Part shown: positions 25,505 through 36,405 of the stretch, in pieces
How positions within the stretch are numbered: the stretch's first letter is position 1
How the letters are laid out: each line of letters begins with the position of its first letter
Assembly: GCA_036877525.1 (NCBI GenBank)
Contig: JAZGTH010000068.1
Coordinates: 3,676,001 to 3,740,000 of the forward strand
Length of the DNA: 64,000 nt
Reading direction: 5' to 3'
Source: Chromobotia macracanthus
Taxonomy: Eukaryota > Chordata > Actinopteri > Cypriniformes > Botiidae
The notes under the pieces: generated by a model
Seen by the model: only the letters and a program-made list of their open reading frames with translations
Told to the model about the DNA's origin: nothing
Database searches by the model: none
Translations under genes and position numbers: made by a program

Positions 25505-26073
25505 ATGAAATGAGGAGAGGAGATATTAGATGAGGAGAGAGGAGATTAGATCAGGAGACATGAAGAGAGGAGCGATTAGATGGAGGGGATGTTGAAGACA
25601 TTCGATTAGAGAGAATATTAGATTTTAGAGGAGGAGAGGAGAAGAAAGGAGCGTTTAGATGAGGAGAGGAGCGATTAGATGAGAGATGTGATAAGAGGAG
25701 AGAGAAGCAGAGAAGAGAGGAGGAGAAGGAAGGAGAGATTAGATGAGGAGACATGAAGAGACATTAGCTGAAAGAGATTATTAGATCTTGGAGGAGAGGG
25801 GAAGAGGGGAGGAGAAGAGGAGAAAAGGACATGAGAGGAGAAGACAGATTAGATGAAGAGGAGTGATTAGATGAGAGGAGAGATGTGAGAGAAGGTGAGA
25901 GATGTGACGTGAAAGAAGAGGAGAAGGAAGGAGAAAAGAAGAAGAGAAAAGAGGATAGAGCAGGAGAGAAGAGGACAGCGGAGGATAGGATAGATTAGAT
26001 TAGGAGAGGAGCGATTAGATGAGAGGAGACGTAATGAGAAGAGAAATTAGATGAGAGAAGAGAGGACTCTTAC
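25505..26073. repeat. Purine-rich degenerate minisatellite with ATTAGATGAGGAGA words
   Basis: About 570 bp dominated by A and G on the plus strand (CT-rich on the doc2b transcript). The recurrent phrase GAGGAGAGGAGCGATTAGAT recurs in variant forms many times. Copies diverge, so this array looks older than the 31-32 kb one. Confidence 0.85.
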
Positions 26074-26169
26074 TCACAAACCCTCCTCACATGGCCTTCA
26101 AAACATGATAATTTGATTCGTTTCTAGAAGAACTAAATTAGCCAAACAAACTCACTGGCCTATGAACAA

Positions 26170-26240
26170 AGTTGCCCTGACTAGTCAATTAGTTCTGCCA
26201 CTAGTTGAAGCATTGGGTGTCAACTAATCATGGACAACAT
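26170..26240. repeat. Short hAT-like repeat fragment
   Basis: GACTAGTCAATTAGTTCTGCC ... GTCAACTAATCA resembles the GACTAGTCGATTAGTC terminus of a common fish repeat. Only a fragment remains. Confidence 0.35.
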
Positions 26241-27587
26241 GACTTCAGTGGCACTTATTCTATAAAGTTACAGGTGGAAAAATCTTCCATTCACAAACTG
26301 TGTCCTGTTATGTTTGCATACAAATATACGCAAGTATAACTGGAACTACATGAAAGTCAGAAAGTGAAACTGAAGCCTTCTGCATTCGCAAAACCTGCAG
26401 CTGGAACTGTGCATATCTGAGATGGTCAAAGTTTACACAGATTGTTCAAGTACAAGACAAAATTCTTGTGAAGCACCCTGAAACGAGTCAAGTTTTGATA
26501 GAAACTTTAAGCAAGAAGAAGATGACCATTTGCGCTGCTTACAAGACTATCCACTGAAGAGCTGAATACAGAAATGAACCAATCCAGAGGGAGTATGTTA
26601 GTACTGGCCTAAGGTGTGAATTATAAACAGCAGGGTTTTACCATGAAGCAGGTTTGGCACTTGTTAACAGAATCACTGAATTATGGACTATAATGACTTG
26701 TTTTAGACCAAAGCAAATGCCTGCAGAATGACTCCCTGTGAAAAAGCCCTGGACCACTGGTCATCAGCACTAACAAGCATACATCAGGTCCATCATGGAA
26801 ATGTAACTGCTTTAATGCTTATTTATGCTTTTATTGCACATTTCATTTTATGTTTCCAAATAAATGCTAATTCTATATAGTCTATATAGAAATGTATGCA
26901 CCTTAAAGTCAATATAAAATCAAAATTGCCCTTATTTACTTGACAATAAGAACAGACACTGTACATGTATTTACAGTATATCAGTGCACATATCCTAAAG
27001 ACATTTGTCTTCATTATCCTTTATCAAAATGTAATAACCGGCTCTGCCTCTAAAACGACTTTCTTTTTCAGCTGATGTCACAGAGGCCACTTATGTTTAA
27101 AAGTTCTCCTTCAATCACCATTCTGGTATGAAACACCCACTTTTTAAAATCCACTTTTCAAAATCCAATCATACAAGTGATCCAATCAATTGTATGAAAT
27201 CAAAGTTCCTTTAAGGAAAAGACAGTTTACTTGGTGTGCAACTCGGTAACAACCCCGGACAGCTATTTCTTTAGGTAATAGTACAAGAACAGCTCTTATC
27301 TACTGATCTAGGCAAAGGCCAAAATCTCCAAAACTGTTTCCCAAGATTATGTTCTGAACAAATAATATTTCAAATAATTATGATATAATGATGCTTTTTC
27401 AAAAATAAGACCTTGTGCCTTTAACCTTAATATCTAGAGCACATAGTGTTGAGCCTTTTCAGAGTTCTCACTTAAAGAGGTATGAAGTATGAAGATTCCA
27501 CCATACCTAATATTCACCCTGATAACAGTTATCTGAGGGTGGACTGGATAAAGAGCTCTCATGTTCATCCCACAGAACATCCCACAG

Positions 27588-27623
27588 GATCACAAACACA
27601 AGAGTGATCACAAACACAAGAGT
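27588..27623. repeat. Perfect 18-bp tandem duplication
   Basis: GATCACAAACACAAGAGT occurs twice back to back. Confidence 0.95.
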
Positions 27624-27894
27624 TAAGTGTGGTAGGGAGGTGACTGTACTGTAAATGTGTGGTTTGGTACAGCTCTCTGTAGAGCATCAGTATTCAGCTA
27701 AAGCTCCAGTGATTTGGCTGAGAGGATTAGTAAAGGAAGCTATAGTGAATCATGGAACTATAATGACCCTTCTGAAAACTGTTAGAGGAACCCACTGATA
27801 ATAGATATTAGCGTTATTACATGCAAGGTTTTAGCATGCATTGTTTTAGCATACAATTCACTAAAGGACTTATGCAAATCAGACAACAGCACAA

Positions 27895-27924
27895 ACATTC
27901 AGCACAAACATTTGTGCTGAATGT
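27895..27924. repeat. Perfect 14-bp inverted repeat (hairpin)
   Basis: ACATTCAGCACAAA (27895-27908) and its exact complement TTTGTGCTGAATGT (27911-27924), 2 nt apart. An octamer ATGCAAAT lies just upstream at 27872-27879. Confidence 0.85.
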
Positions 27925-29549
27925 AATTTACATGCCATAATTTTGGATTATGTTGGTTCAGTCCGTAATTTTCAAGACGTAATTTTTTTGGGTTGAAATT
28001 GGGGAAAAAAGTTATTGAATAAGTACATAACAGATCAGTGTTTAAAATGATCTCATTATCTTAACCCAATTTGCAATGGTAAGTTTATAATAATGATTTA
28101 TAATTTGAGCTGCCATTTCCAATTTCATGTGAAATGTTAGTTCTGGTTATGACACGACTGTAAACAGAAAGAAGATCCAGCTAACAAATCATGCATGTGG
28201 GTGCTGAAATGATGGAGAACTGTAGCTTGTTCTAATAGCAGTTGTTTAAAAATAGTTGCTAAAAAATTAAACTTGTCATCCACGTTAACAAAAAAAAACT
28301 CTGCACAGAATTTTATGTTTCGAACAGAGATGGCAATGAAGCTCCTTTGCACAATTTGATCAACATTTGTTGGACTACCGCTGCCAAGATAATAAAAAAA
28401 GAGTTTTGTGAATAAGGCACAACCCACACTATAACAAGCCTATATTATACAGAGATGTGTCTGAACTGAAACTCATTCAAATAACTACTTTAATGAATTT
28501 AGCGTCTTGTTAAATTGGATTTCAGGGGGTTAGTGAAAAGGTTTTGCATCTATTTAATACAGTGTCCGGAAGTGAACTCAGCCATCAGTCGATAGTGAAC
28601 ATCATTTCCTTGCAATGAAAAATATTACTGTTATAACAATATATACGGAGTGAAACCTGATCTGCAGTCAAGGATGAAAGAACTTATGTTCCCTTTTTCC
28701 ATCAGCATCCATTATCACTGAAAAACCCTCTTGGAGATTATTCCAGTAAAACTGATAAGGTTTCAGTAAATTATGTTTTGACTAGCCACAGCAAACAAAT
28801 TACACAAAACTGTCACCAAAGTTTTTTATTCACTCAGCGTTATGGGATTATTTAAAGATTCACCTAATGCCAACTTAGCATTCAACAGTTTATCCACTTC
28901 CATAGTAGCAAATGTGAAAACCTTAATCGTTTTGAAGGAGCTCCTGTATTATGTTATATAAAGAGTGATAACAACTGGCACAAAGCCTGGTTTAGCCCAC
29001 ACTGCTTTACACTGTATATATGGGTCATCTGTTTGCTATGTAAACCTATGTATAACAGATGTCTGTAAAAACGCGTTTTGCACTTAACTAAACTCCCTAT
29101 AGGTGATCATTTAAATATTCTAATGGATGTAGAAAGTCACCAACAATAACCTTAAATGGCTTACATTTGTGAACATAACAACAAAGTGGAAGCCAGGAGG
29201 GGTGTAGAAACAATGTGAAAAGTGGGTGAGGAAAGGACACAATAAAGGCAACTACACACTGCTGAAAACACTGATGGAGTATTGATGTGAAGTTGCAGTG
29301 GATAGAAGTGCTTTTATATGGTCTCACCTATGGGAAATTTTCATTGGTCTATGGCTGCTTAAGAGAAAAAATACAGTTTGATACACTTCTGGTTTTATTA
29401 GAAGACTATATGTATGCAAGACTCTACATCCTTTCTTTACAATTGAAATCAATGGATTCACAGCCAGTGAATACTTGTGTGTAACTCATGTAACAAGCAG
29501 TAAAAAAACTCCATGTAAATATGCAATTATTAATATTTAATACATTTAC

Positions 29550-29592
29550 ATACACACACACACACACATATATATATAAAATTTAAACTATA
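29550..29592. repeat. (CA)n/(TA)n microsatellite
   Basis: ACACACACACACACAC followed by ATATATATA, in AT-rich surroundings. Confidence 0.8.
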
Positions 29593-30409
29593 TATAATTG
29601 AAATAGTATAAAAAATATACACATTTCTAAACGCATTACAGCAATAATATTTTGCTTTACATTGTGGTAATGAGAACGAGTGAATTTAATTATGGAGGTA
29701 ACGTGAAAATTCAGAAAGTCTTAACAGAACAAAACGGGATTCATTTTCACTTCATCCTCACACAGCTTTATGCTTCGCAGCATGAGCTACAGCTGCTTGT
29801 AAACCATGTGTAGGTGCGGCTCTGGTTTGGAGGGGCCTGCAGGGGCCGGGTAGCTTACAGCCGGCTGGTCCGATAAAACTTAATCCTGTCTTAATGTGCG
29901 GATTGAGAAAAATTGAGAGATCTGGAGGAGATCTGAGCATCAAAGCAAAAGTTAAAAAAATGATGTTTTCACCTAATCCGGTAAGTGAGAATAAAGAAAA
30001 ATGGGAGTATTAGAGAAAGACTGTCTGACTCTGTGATTTTGAGGAACAGGACAGTTGCTGAGCGACTGAAAAATACTGCTTGAAAGCTGCAATCTCATTG
30101 ATTAATATCCACATCAGTGCACAAAAGATGAGAGGTTCAATGTAAAAGCCTTACTGGATAAATTACTGCTATATTTCTAATTCGTGGTCCCTTTAATTGT
30201 ACAAAGACATTCACTATAAATGACCTGTGAAGCCTATGTATTAGTGTTGACATGAGACTTTGGTACAATACCCTGGTAAAATATTTAGATACTGAATCGA
30301 TACCATGGCCAAAAACTAAAACTAAGGGGAAGTATTAAATTAAATTAACCCTGAAAACCCATGTCAGTGTTTGCTGTCTGCAAAGGTGGAACAGGAACAT
30401 AAAGATTTT

Positions 30410-30580
30410 ATTTAAAAGATTTTAACTTAAAATTTACTACCATTAATGCATTAGCAAACATGAACTAACAATGAACAATATATTTTATATCGCATATTAA
30501 TGCTAGTTTATACCATTACCATAATTCATTGTCTGTTCCCGTTAGTTAACAGATACAACTTTGTATTTTAAAATGTATTA
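30410..30580. repeat. Dispersed AT-rich repeat (TTAGTTAAC type)
   Basis: ATGCATTAGCAAACATGAACT, AACAATGAACAATA and GTTAGTTAACAGATACAACTTT match the wording of a common zebrafish-type repeat. Family name not recalled. Confidence 0.4.
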
Positions 30581-30952
30581 GAAAATATGTTAAAAATATA
30601 TATACTTTACAAACCCTTTTATAAAATGTATTTTCACAGCTGACAAGCTACTCGTCTGACTTATAAAGGTATGAGCATCATGCTGGTTAATGTTATCAGT
30701 CACATTACCTGTTGCACTTCACTTTCTTTGAAAGGTCTGATGAGATGCTTTGCGAGGTCGGCCGTGTTGGCTCTCTTGATCTGTTCATTTTAAACATGTT
30801 TTTCAGACAGGTTTTGCACAAATGTTTTACACGGCTTGTAAACATTTGCTTTTGAACAGACGCACAAGCGCTTATATTTGCTGCAGCAAACTCTCGTTTG
30901 GACACTGTTAAAGCTGCAGCACATGCGACGAAAGTTTGATGCGCTCAGTGTA

Positions 30953-30956
<4 letters not shown>

Positions 30957-30983
<27 letters not shown>
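30957..30983. repeat. (CA)n microsatellite
   Basis: About 13 uninterrupted CA units. Confidence 0.9.
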
Positions 30984-31159
30984 CAGTACGTATATGTTCA
31001 TTCTTCACTTGTCTGTCAGTGAGATGTCAGTGAGCACATGTACAGTAAGGTGTCATAAACAGCACGCAAACAGAAAAAACAAGACTGTCAATGGCAGCCA
31101 CAGATGGCAGACGCTACTGATCGTAAGACAGATGCATCAATGTGCTGGACATTGTTTGA

Positions 31160-32084
31160 AAGCAGAGGAAAGGACAGCAGAGGAGAAGAGAAAAGAGGAG
31201 AGGACAGAGGAGAGGATAGAGGAGAGGAGAGCAGAGCGGAGGAGAGGATAGAGGAGAGCAGAGCAGAGGAGAGCAGAGCAGAGGATAGAGGAGAGCGGAG
31301 GAGAGGATAGAGGAGAGCAGAGGAGAGGACAGAGGAGAGCAGAGCAGAGGAGAGCAGAGCAGAGGAGAGCAGAGCAGAAGAGAGGATAGAGGAGAGGACA
31401 GAGGAGAGCAGAGCAGAGGAGAGCAGAGGAGAGGAGAGGATAGAGGAGAGGACAGAGGAGAGCAGAGCAGAGGACAGAGGAGAGCAGAGGAGAGGATAGA
31501 GGAGAGGACAGAGGAGAGCAGAGCAGAGGACAGAGGAGAGCAGAGGAGAGGACAGAGGAGAGGACAGAGAAGAGAGCAGAGGAGAGGATAGAGGAGAGCA
31601 GAGCAGAGGAGAGGACAGAGGAGAGCAGAGGAGAGGACAGAGGAGAGGATAGAGAAGAGAGCAGAGGAGAGGACAGAGGAGAGCAGAGCAGAGGAGAGGA
31701 TAGAGGAGAGCAGAGGAGAGCAGAGGAGAGCAGAGGAGAGGATAGAGGAGAGCAGAGGAGAGCAGAGGAGAGGAGAGCAGAGGAGAGCAGAGGAGAGGAG
31801 AGGACAGAGGAGAGGAGAGGACAGAGGAGAGGAGAGGACAGAGGAGAGCAGAGGAGAGGACAGAGGAGAGGAGAGGACAGAGGAGAGCAGAGGAGAGGAG
31901 AGGAGAGGAGAGGAGAGCAGAGGAGAGCAGAGCAGAGGGGAGGATAGAACAGAGCAGAGGAGAGCAGAGGAGAGGAGAAGAGGAGAGCAGAGGAGAGGAT
32001 AGAGGAGAGCAGAGGAGAGGACAGAGGAGAAGGAGAGGACAGAGGAGAGCAGAGCAAAGTGGAGGAGAGGAGAGGAGAGAAGAG
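31160..32084. repeat. Long purine-rich minisatellite (GAGGAGAGCAGAG / GAGGATAGA / GAGGACAGA)
   Basis: About 920 bp in which the plus strand is almost all A/G, with a single C or T in recurrent GAGCAGAG, GGACAGAG and GGATAGAG words. Short units (8-17 bp) are arranged in larger repeated blocks. On the minus strand it leaves two overlapping frames open (363 and 346 codons of Leu/Ser/Pro/Cys); these are composition artefacts because CT-rich repeats lack stop triplets. It lies in doc2b intron 1, so the nascent transcript would carry a very long polypyrimidine tract. Confidence 0.95.
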
Positions 32085-32225
32085 AAAAATGAGTGAAGGG
32101 AAAGAACAAAAATGAATTGAAAATAAAAAGAAATGCAGATGAAAAGAGAAAAGATTTCCTGTCTTCTTTCTGGTCATTAGTCATCAGAGTGGACCAAGTA
32201 AACATGATGCATACATAGTGTATTT

Positions 32226-32255
32226 TAGATAGACAGATAGACAGACAGATAGATT
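32226..32255. repeat. (GATA)/(GACA) microsatellite
   Basis: AGATAGACAGATAGACAGAC followed by AGATAGAT, just 3' of the purine array on the plus strand. Confidence 0.85.
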
Positions 32256-32682
32256 TTGTAAGACCTTTTTAGGGCAAAAGAACCATCTAGAACCCCCCCA
32301 AAGGTAAAACACAGGGAAAAATACTGTCTATTTCTCTTGTTATCTGTTATCTCACGACAGCTTGCAGATTGGGCTGTTAATAGGATTCGACAGAAGGTTG
32401 CAGCCTGCTTTCAGGAAATCCTCCCCCTGCTTACACCTGAGTGTGCCTCCGCTTTATGTGCCCACAGTTGCTGTACTGCCCTGGCTGAACTACACTGCTA
32501 GCTTCATATGTTTCTGATACATATTTTACTGTATTATATTTTGAGGTAAAAACTATGAAAGTCCACCAAAATGACATGATTATGGTAATACATTTAAATT
32601 GCACATAGTCACGCTTTCTCTTTGTCTATTTTTGTTATTCTTAGTACTGAGTTTGGTTTCCAAAGGTCAAAAGAAGGTGTAA

Positions 32683-32765
32683 GGTGAGTTTAAACTCACC
32701 TCAATCAGGGGTAAACTCACCTCAGTCACCTCAATTTAAAGTTACCTCAATCAGGGTAAAGCATC
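32683..32765. repeat. Palindrome plus ~21-bp degenerate tandem repeat
   Basis: A perfect 18-bp palindrome GGTGAGTTTAAACTCACC (32683-32700), followed by about three more variants of TAAACTCACCTCAATCAGGG. The unit contains a consensus-like donor (GAG/GTGAGT) on the minus strand in several copies. Confidence 0.75.
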
Positions 32766-34599
32766 TCGTATTATTTGAACTATGTATTGCTTCATGATAA
32801 GAGTGAAATTCGGGAAAACCCTGCTGGTGCCCTCTGGGGCATCATTATTGTGCCCGTGATCAGATACAATGTGACTGGACCATGCGGGGAAGCTGTCCCG
32901 TTGATGTTGCACTTTTCTGTATCAATTAATTTTAGAGTTAACAAAAACAGAAAATGTTACATTTTGGCATCTGGGTTTTAATTATCATTCAAATGGGCGA
33001 AGGGTAGTGCTAGTTCTACCCGTGTTTCATAGTTCACGGTGCATTTTAAGTGTATTTCAATTTAAGGACATTTTTGTTTACTTTTGCATGGCAAACAATT
33101 TTAGCACTATGTCGGCTCTCCTCTCAACATGAGATCCGGGTTCAGCTGAACACTGTTGTAGAGGACAAAATACAAAAGGGGTTTCATGTTTCTGATTCAA
33201 AAAACACAAAGGTCTTGGTGTCCTTGTTGTTTCGAAGGGCACCCTGCCTGAACCTTGAAGACATCTTGCTCATGCAGGAAACAGACCTGGTCTCATAGGA
33301 GCTGCTGCTATTATGGCAATGATGATGAGATGCTATTAGCTTCAGATGTGCTTCACCACACAATGCCAGCCACACTCGGCCCCTTCGCTTCTTGTGCCAC
33401 ATGCTATTGTGAGGGCTAGAGGCAGATCATCCATCATAAAAAGTCAACAAACTCATTTGTAAATCAAATCCAGCAGAACATGAATCTACACAGACAAAGC
33501 TGGAATTCTGGTACTAATTCTAGCACTTCTGTCCATTTGACTATAAACAGCCTAAAATATTGGATTTCTACAATCGCAAAATGATTTGTTTTCTGCAAGT
33601 TCATTTTGGTTCTTGTCAGCTAATCCTTTAAAACCCTGTCAAACTTAGTGTTACACCAAAAAAAGAAAAATCACAAACTACAGTCCAGTTATGTAATCAA
33701 TCCAACATGTACAAATCTTTCAGATGTCTTTCCGTTTGATTTGACCAAAGTCTGAAAAACAATTAACCTTTGTGAAGTAACTTTTCAGTGATGCCTCTCC
33801 AGTAATGGCAGGGGTTAAATGTCATGCATCAACCAGAGACATGTGCACTGCATTTGTGATGCTAAATCCACAAATCCTTCCGTACAAAAATATGAGGCTA
33901 CGTGCGACATACTGGGCAGAAAAATAATCAGTTATGTAACTGAGAAACAAGCAGTTGACAAACATACAGTTCCTTTATAATCTCTGTGCATCTTTACCCA
34001 TCTCTTTTTCATGTTATAATGGAGTACAGTTGGGTTAAGGTCACGATAGATTGACTGGATTTCTGTATCCACTCCTGAGATGAAATGCACATTTACACTG
34101 ACTGCGATGACCAAACAATAGAAGATGGGGAGAGTGTTTATAAAAACGTTTTTGGAAATTTCTTGTTTGGTCATTATTTCTGCTATTCTGTTTGCTGCCT
34201 TACGCGCTGTAGCTTTAAATTCTGCTCGGCTGTTGCCAGTCACTGCTATTCACGTTGTTTCAAGCAGCATGACAGCATCTACATGCATCACGTTCCTTCA
34301 TAACAGGGACTGGTTGTATCAGACAGCATATTTCAACAACCTGTGACACAGATGTCATCGTGTATGAGTAATTGATATTGATTACTGAGGTCAACAGCGA
34401 CCCGTGCAATCACACTATGACAGACATTCTGATGATGCATGTTTTAATCTTTAAACGGTGAACATTCTCCAGATCGCTTGGTGTTACCCACCAATCATTT
34501 TAGCACTGTCCCATTTTCCTAAATCAGTACGTCACCTGCTTGACTCCCTGCTCGCTCTGGGGCTTGCACGGAGGTCAAAGGTTAACATCTGTCAGCAAC

Positions 34600-34690
34600 A
34601 GATCATTGTGTGCTATGCCAGCGCTGTACGGGATTAGAACCGGAACCCACAGTTGTAGCTCTAAGCCTCTTGCATTTCATCAGCGCACAT
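34600..34690 (-). mobile_element. Possible tRNA-derived SINE fragment
   Basis: The minus strand contains GGTTCTAATCC (34641-34631), one base from the Pol III B-box consensus, preceded by CTACAACTGTGGGTTCC. The A box is not clear, so this is tentative. Confidence 0.25.
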
Positions 34691-35771
34691 GCCTAAGAGC
34701 ACATTGAACGCTACACTGTATGGATTAACCCCATCTTAGACAGAGCAGGGTAATGATAAAATAACCACATGAGACAGCAGGGCTCTATCTAATCTAGTCT
34801 ACAGGCTTCCATGATTGAAAACCAGACTCCAAAAGGAGCGATGGGCAAAGATCCATAATAAACTTTACATCTGGGGCAGAGAAGAGCACTGTAGACACAG
34901 ATATAGAACAGAAGCTGATGAGTAGCACCTGATGCCCACTAGAATCACTTTACACATTTATTGATTGACGAAATAATCACAAAAAACAGACAAGGATGTG
35001 TTGTGCAAACTGAAGCGCTGATCCAAAACCTTGTTACCTACCAAGACAGAAGTGTAAAGCACTGTAATACTGCTGCTGTTCCAAACACTGCGCAGTAAAA
35101 CGACGCTGCCCTATAAGATACACAGTTTTTTAACCAAATTTTAAAGCAGTATTAAATCTCTTCTTCATGAATAAAGCAATCCCACAATGCACTTCACCAA
35201 TCTCTGTGGAAAATTATATCCAACATGGAGGCTGAAGTTGAGAAAAATATAGATTGTAAATATCCTCAATACAGCAGATTGTAGATAAAAAACTAACTCT
35301 GATTAAAAACTGACAATTAAACCCATTTCGGAGTGTGTTGTGTATTTTGTGAGCGCATTACAGTATAGTATCGTTAGCTTAATAACAGGCTCATGACACT
35401 AGTGTAATCACCTGTAAACCTTTCACTATGTGATGCATGTGTACTTCTGCCTATACAGAGTGTTTGAAATTAATCTCTCATTTGGCTCTATCAGTTACGC
35501 TGCCTCAGAGTTTCCTGTGTAGACAGTATGCAACAGGAAGCTCACTAGGTTTTGGAACAGACCTGTAATGCCCTTTTTGAAACCAGAGAACCAAAGCCAC
35601 AAAAACAACCACAGCAATTTCCCAGCATTCACTCAGAAAAACAAACAGGCTTTCCCGAATATGATGACATAAGAATCAGAGCTGTCTCTGATAATGGCTC
35701 GAACGGCAACAGTTGTCATTGTTGAGCAACAGAGAGAAAGAGCAGAAAGCAAGAAACTAAACTCTACTCAC

Positions 35772-36096
35772 TGGAGTCATCCGAGTCGTAGCCCTCCACG
35801 TCCGGTTCTTCCTCCTTCTTGCTGGACACGAGAGCCGTGGCACCGAAGGCTTGGTCCAGGTCTTCCTCATCTCGGCTGGGGTCTGCGGCCGGGCCCTCGG
35901 ACTTCTGGCTGGTAGGGGTGCTTCTCAGGGAGCTGGCACGGCTGAGGGCCGGAGGGGCTGTGGGGGGGAGACCCCGCGGGTAACGGGGGAAATAGTCAGA
36001 TATCTGTTTGATAGGCTGAATTGGACCTGGACATACATCAATGGCCATGTGTTCCTGAATGCTGATGGTTGTCTTCTCGCCTTTGCGTTGTGTCAT
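35772..36096 (-). CDS. doc2b: doc2b coding exon 1 (N-terminus, Munc13-interacting segment)
   Basis: First coding exon of double C2-like domain protein beta, a soluble Ca2+ sensor of vesicle exocytosis. It encodes 108 residues plus one base of codon 109. Residues about 10-42 hold the family's most conserved N-terminal stretch (ISIQEHMAIDVCPGP, then IKQISDYFPR and RGLPP); the Munc13-interacting domain of Doc2 proteins is mapped to about residues 13-37. Residues 43-108 form a Pro/Ser-rich then acidic linker (DEEDLDQAFGA, EEEPDVEGYDSDDS). The start is firm: the codon immediately before this ATG is an in-frame TGA, and MTQRKGEK aligns with the family N-terminus. The exon ends at a good donor (TCCA/GTGAGT, GT at 35771-35770), leaving phase 1, which exon 2 completes exactly. 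IDVCPGP plus RGLPP favours DOC2B over DOC2A as I recall them. A teleost paralogue such as doc2d is the main alternative. Confidence 0.93.
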
Positions 36097-36100
36097 TCAT
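36038..36100 (-). promoter_or_regulatory. Upstream ATG overlapping the doc2b start codon by 4 nt offset
   Basis: The gene strand reads GCATGAATGACAC: an ATG at 36100 lies 4 nt before the doc2b ATG (36096) in another frame and runs 20 codons to TGA at 36040-36038. Both ATGs have a T at -3, so neither has a strong Kozak context. The first ATG is only just upstream, so it should be in any leader that includes this exon; ribosomes would have to choose between overlapping starts. Confidence 0.5.
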
Positions 36101-36180
36101 GCAGCCCTTTGGAGGATGTGCCACCACCCCTGAACCCAGCAAAAGGGGTACTGGGTGGTAGCAATAACAAAAAAAATCTA
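36097..36180 (-). promoter_or_regulatory. Possible 5'UTR splice acceptor upstream of doc2b ATG
   Basis: On the gene strand a run of T followed by GTTATTGCTACCACCCAG ends in AG at 36152-36151, resembling a 3' splice site. If used, only about 54 nt of leader (36150-36097) would precede the ATG and uORFs 1 and 2 would be removed. No convincing donor was found in 36.2-36.5 kb, so an unspliced leader remains equally likely. Confidence 0.2.
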
Positions 36181-36266
36181 AGAAACAAATAAAGAATAAA
36201 ATTAAAAAATAGAAAATTTAAAGACCAAAAAAGTAAGAGTCCGCTCTAAAGTAAAATCTTCTGCTT

Positions 36267-36326
36267 TCAGATGATCTGCTGGCGTTCCTGAAGATCAGTG
36301 GAGCATGTCTTTGTGAGTAAGTGCAT
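36267..36326 (-). promoter_or_regulatory. Upstream ORF 2 in probable doc2b leader (19 codons)
   Basis: An ATG at 36326 (MHLLTKTC...) runs to TGA at 36269-36267, wholly upstream of the doc2b start. Its presence in mRNA depends on the unmapped transcription start. Confidence 0.28.
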
Positions 36327-36363
36327 GTGTGTATGTGTGAGAGTGTGCGATCGCTGCGGTGGG

Positions 36364-36405
36364 CTACATGAGAGGCTGTGGGCTGCTCCTGCACACTGTG
36401 GTCAT
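36364..36405 (-). promoter_or_regulatory. Upstream ORF 1 in probable doc2b leader (13 codons)
   Basis: An ATG at 36405 opens MTTVCRSSPQPLM and ends in TAG at 36366-36364. It matters only if transcription starts upstream of it and the leader is not spliced here. A small closed uORF of this kind would lower or condition doc2b translation. Confidence 0.3.

Larger units (their letters stand above)
15233..35771 (-). other. doc2b intron 1 (20,539 bp)
   Basis: Bounded by the exon 1 donor (35771-35770) and exon 2 acceptor (15234-15233); phase agrees on both sides. Contents are listed separately: candidate first exon, twin hairpins, 17-bp tandem repeat, GA runs, a SINE-like piece, a hAT-like element, two purine-rich arrays and a CA run. 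No other recognisable gene was found in it. Nothing recognised in 15960-17040, 17280-19110, 19920-22500, 24000-25500, 26250-27580, 27930-30230, 32270-32680 and 32770-34600 beyond occasional short repeats. Confidence 0.85.

Noticed and set aside
31114..32205. Two overlapping minus-strand open frames of 363 and 346 codons
   Set aside because: They lie over the purine-rich tandem array; the CT-rich strand has almost no stop triplets in any frame, and the products are low-complexity Leu/Ser/Pro/Cys strings.
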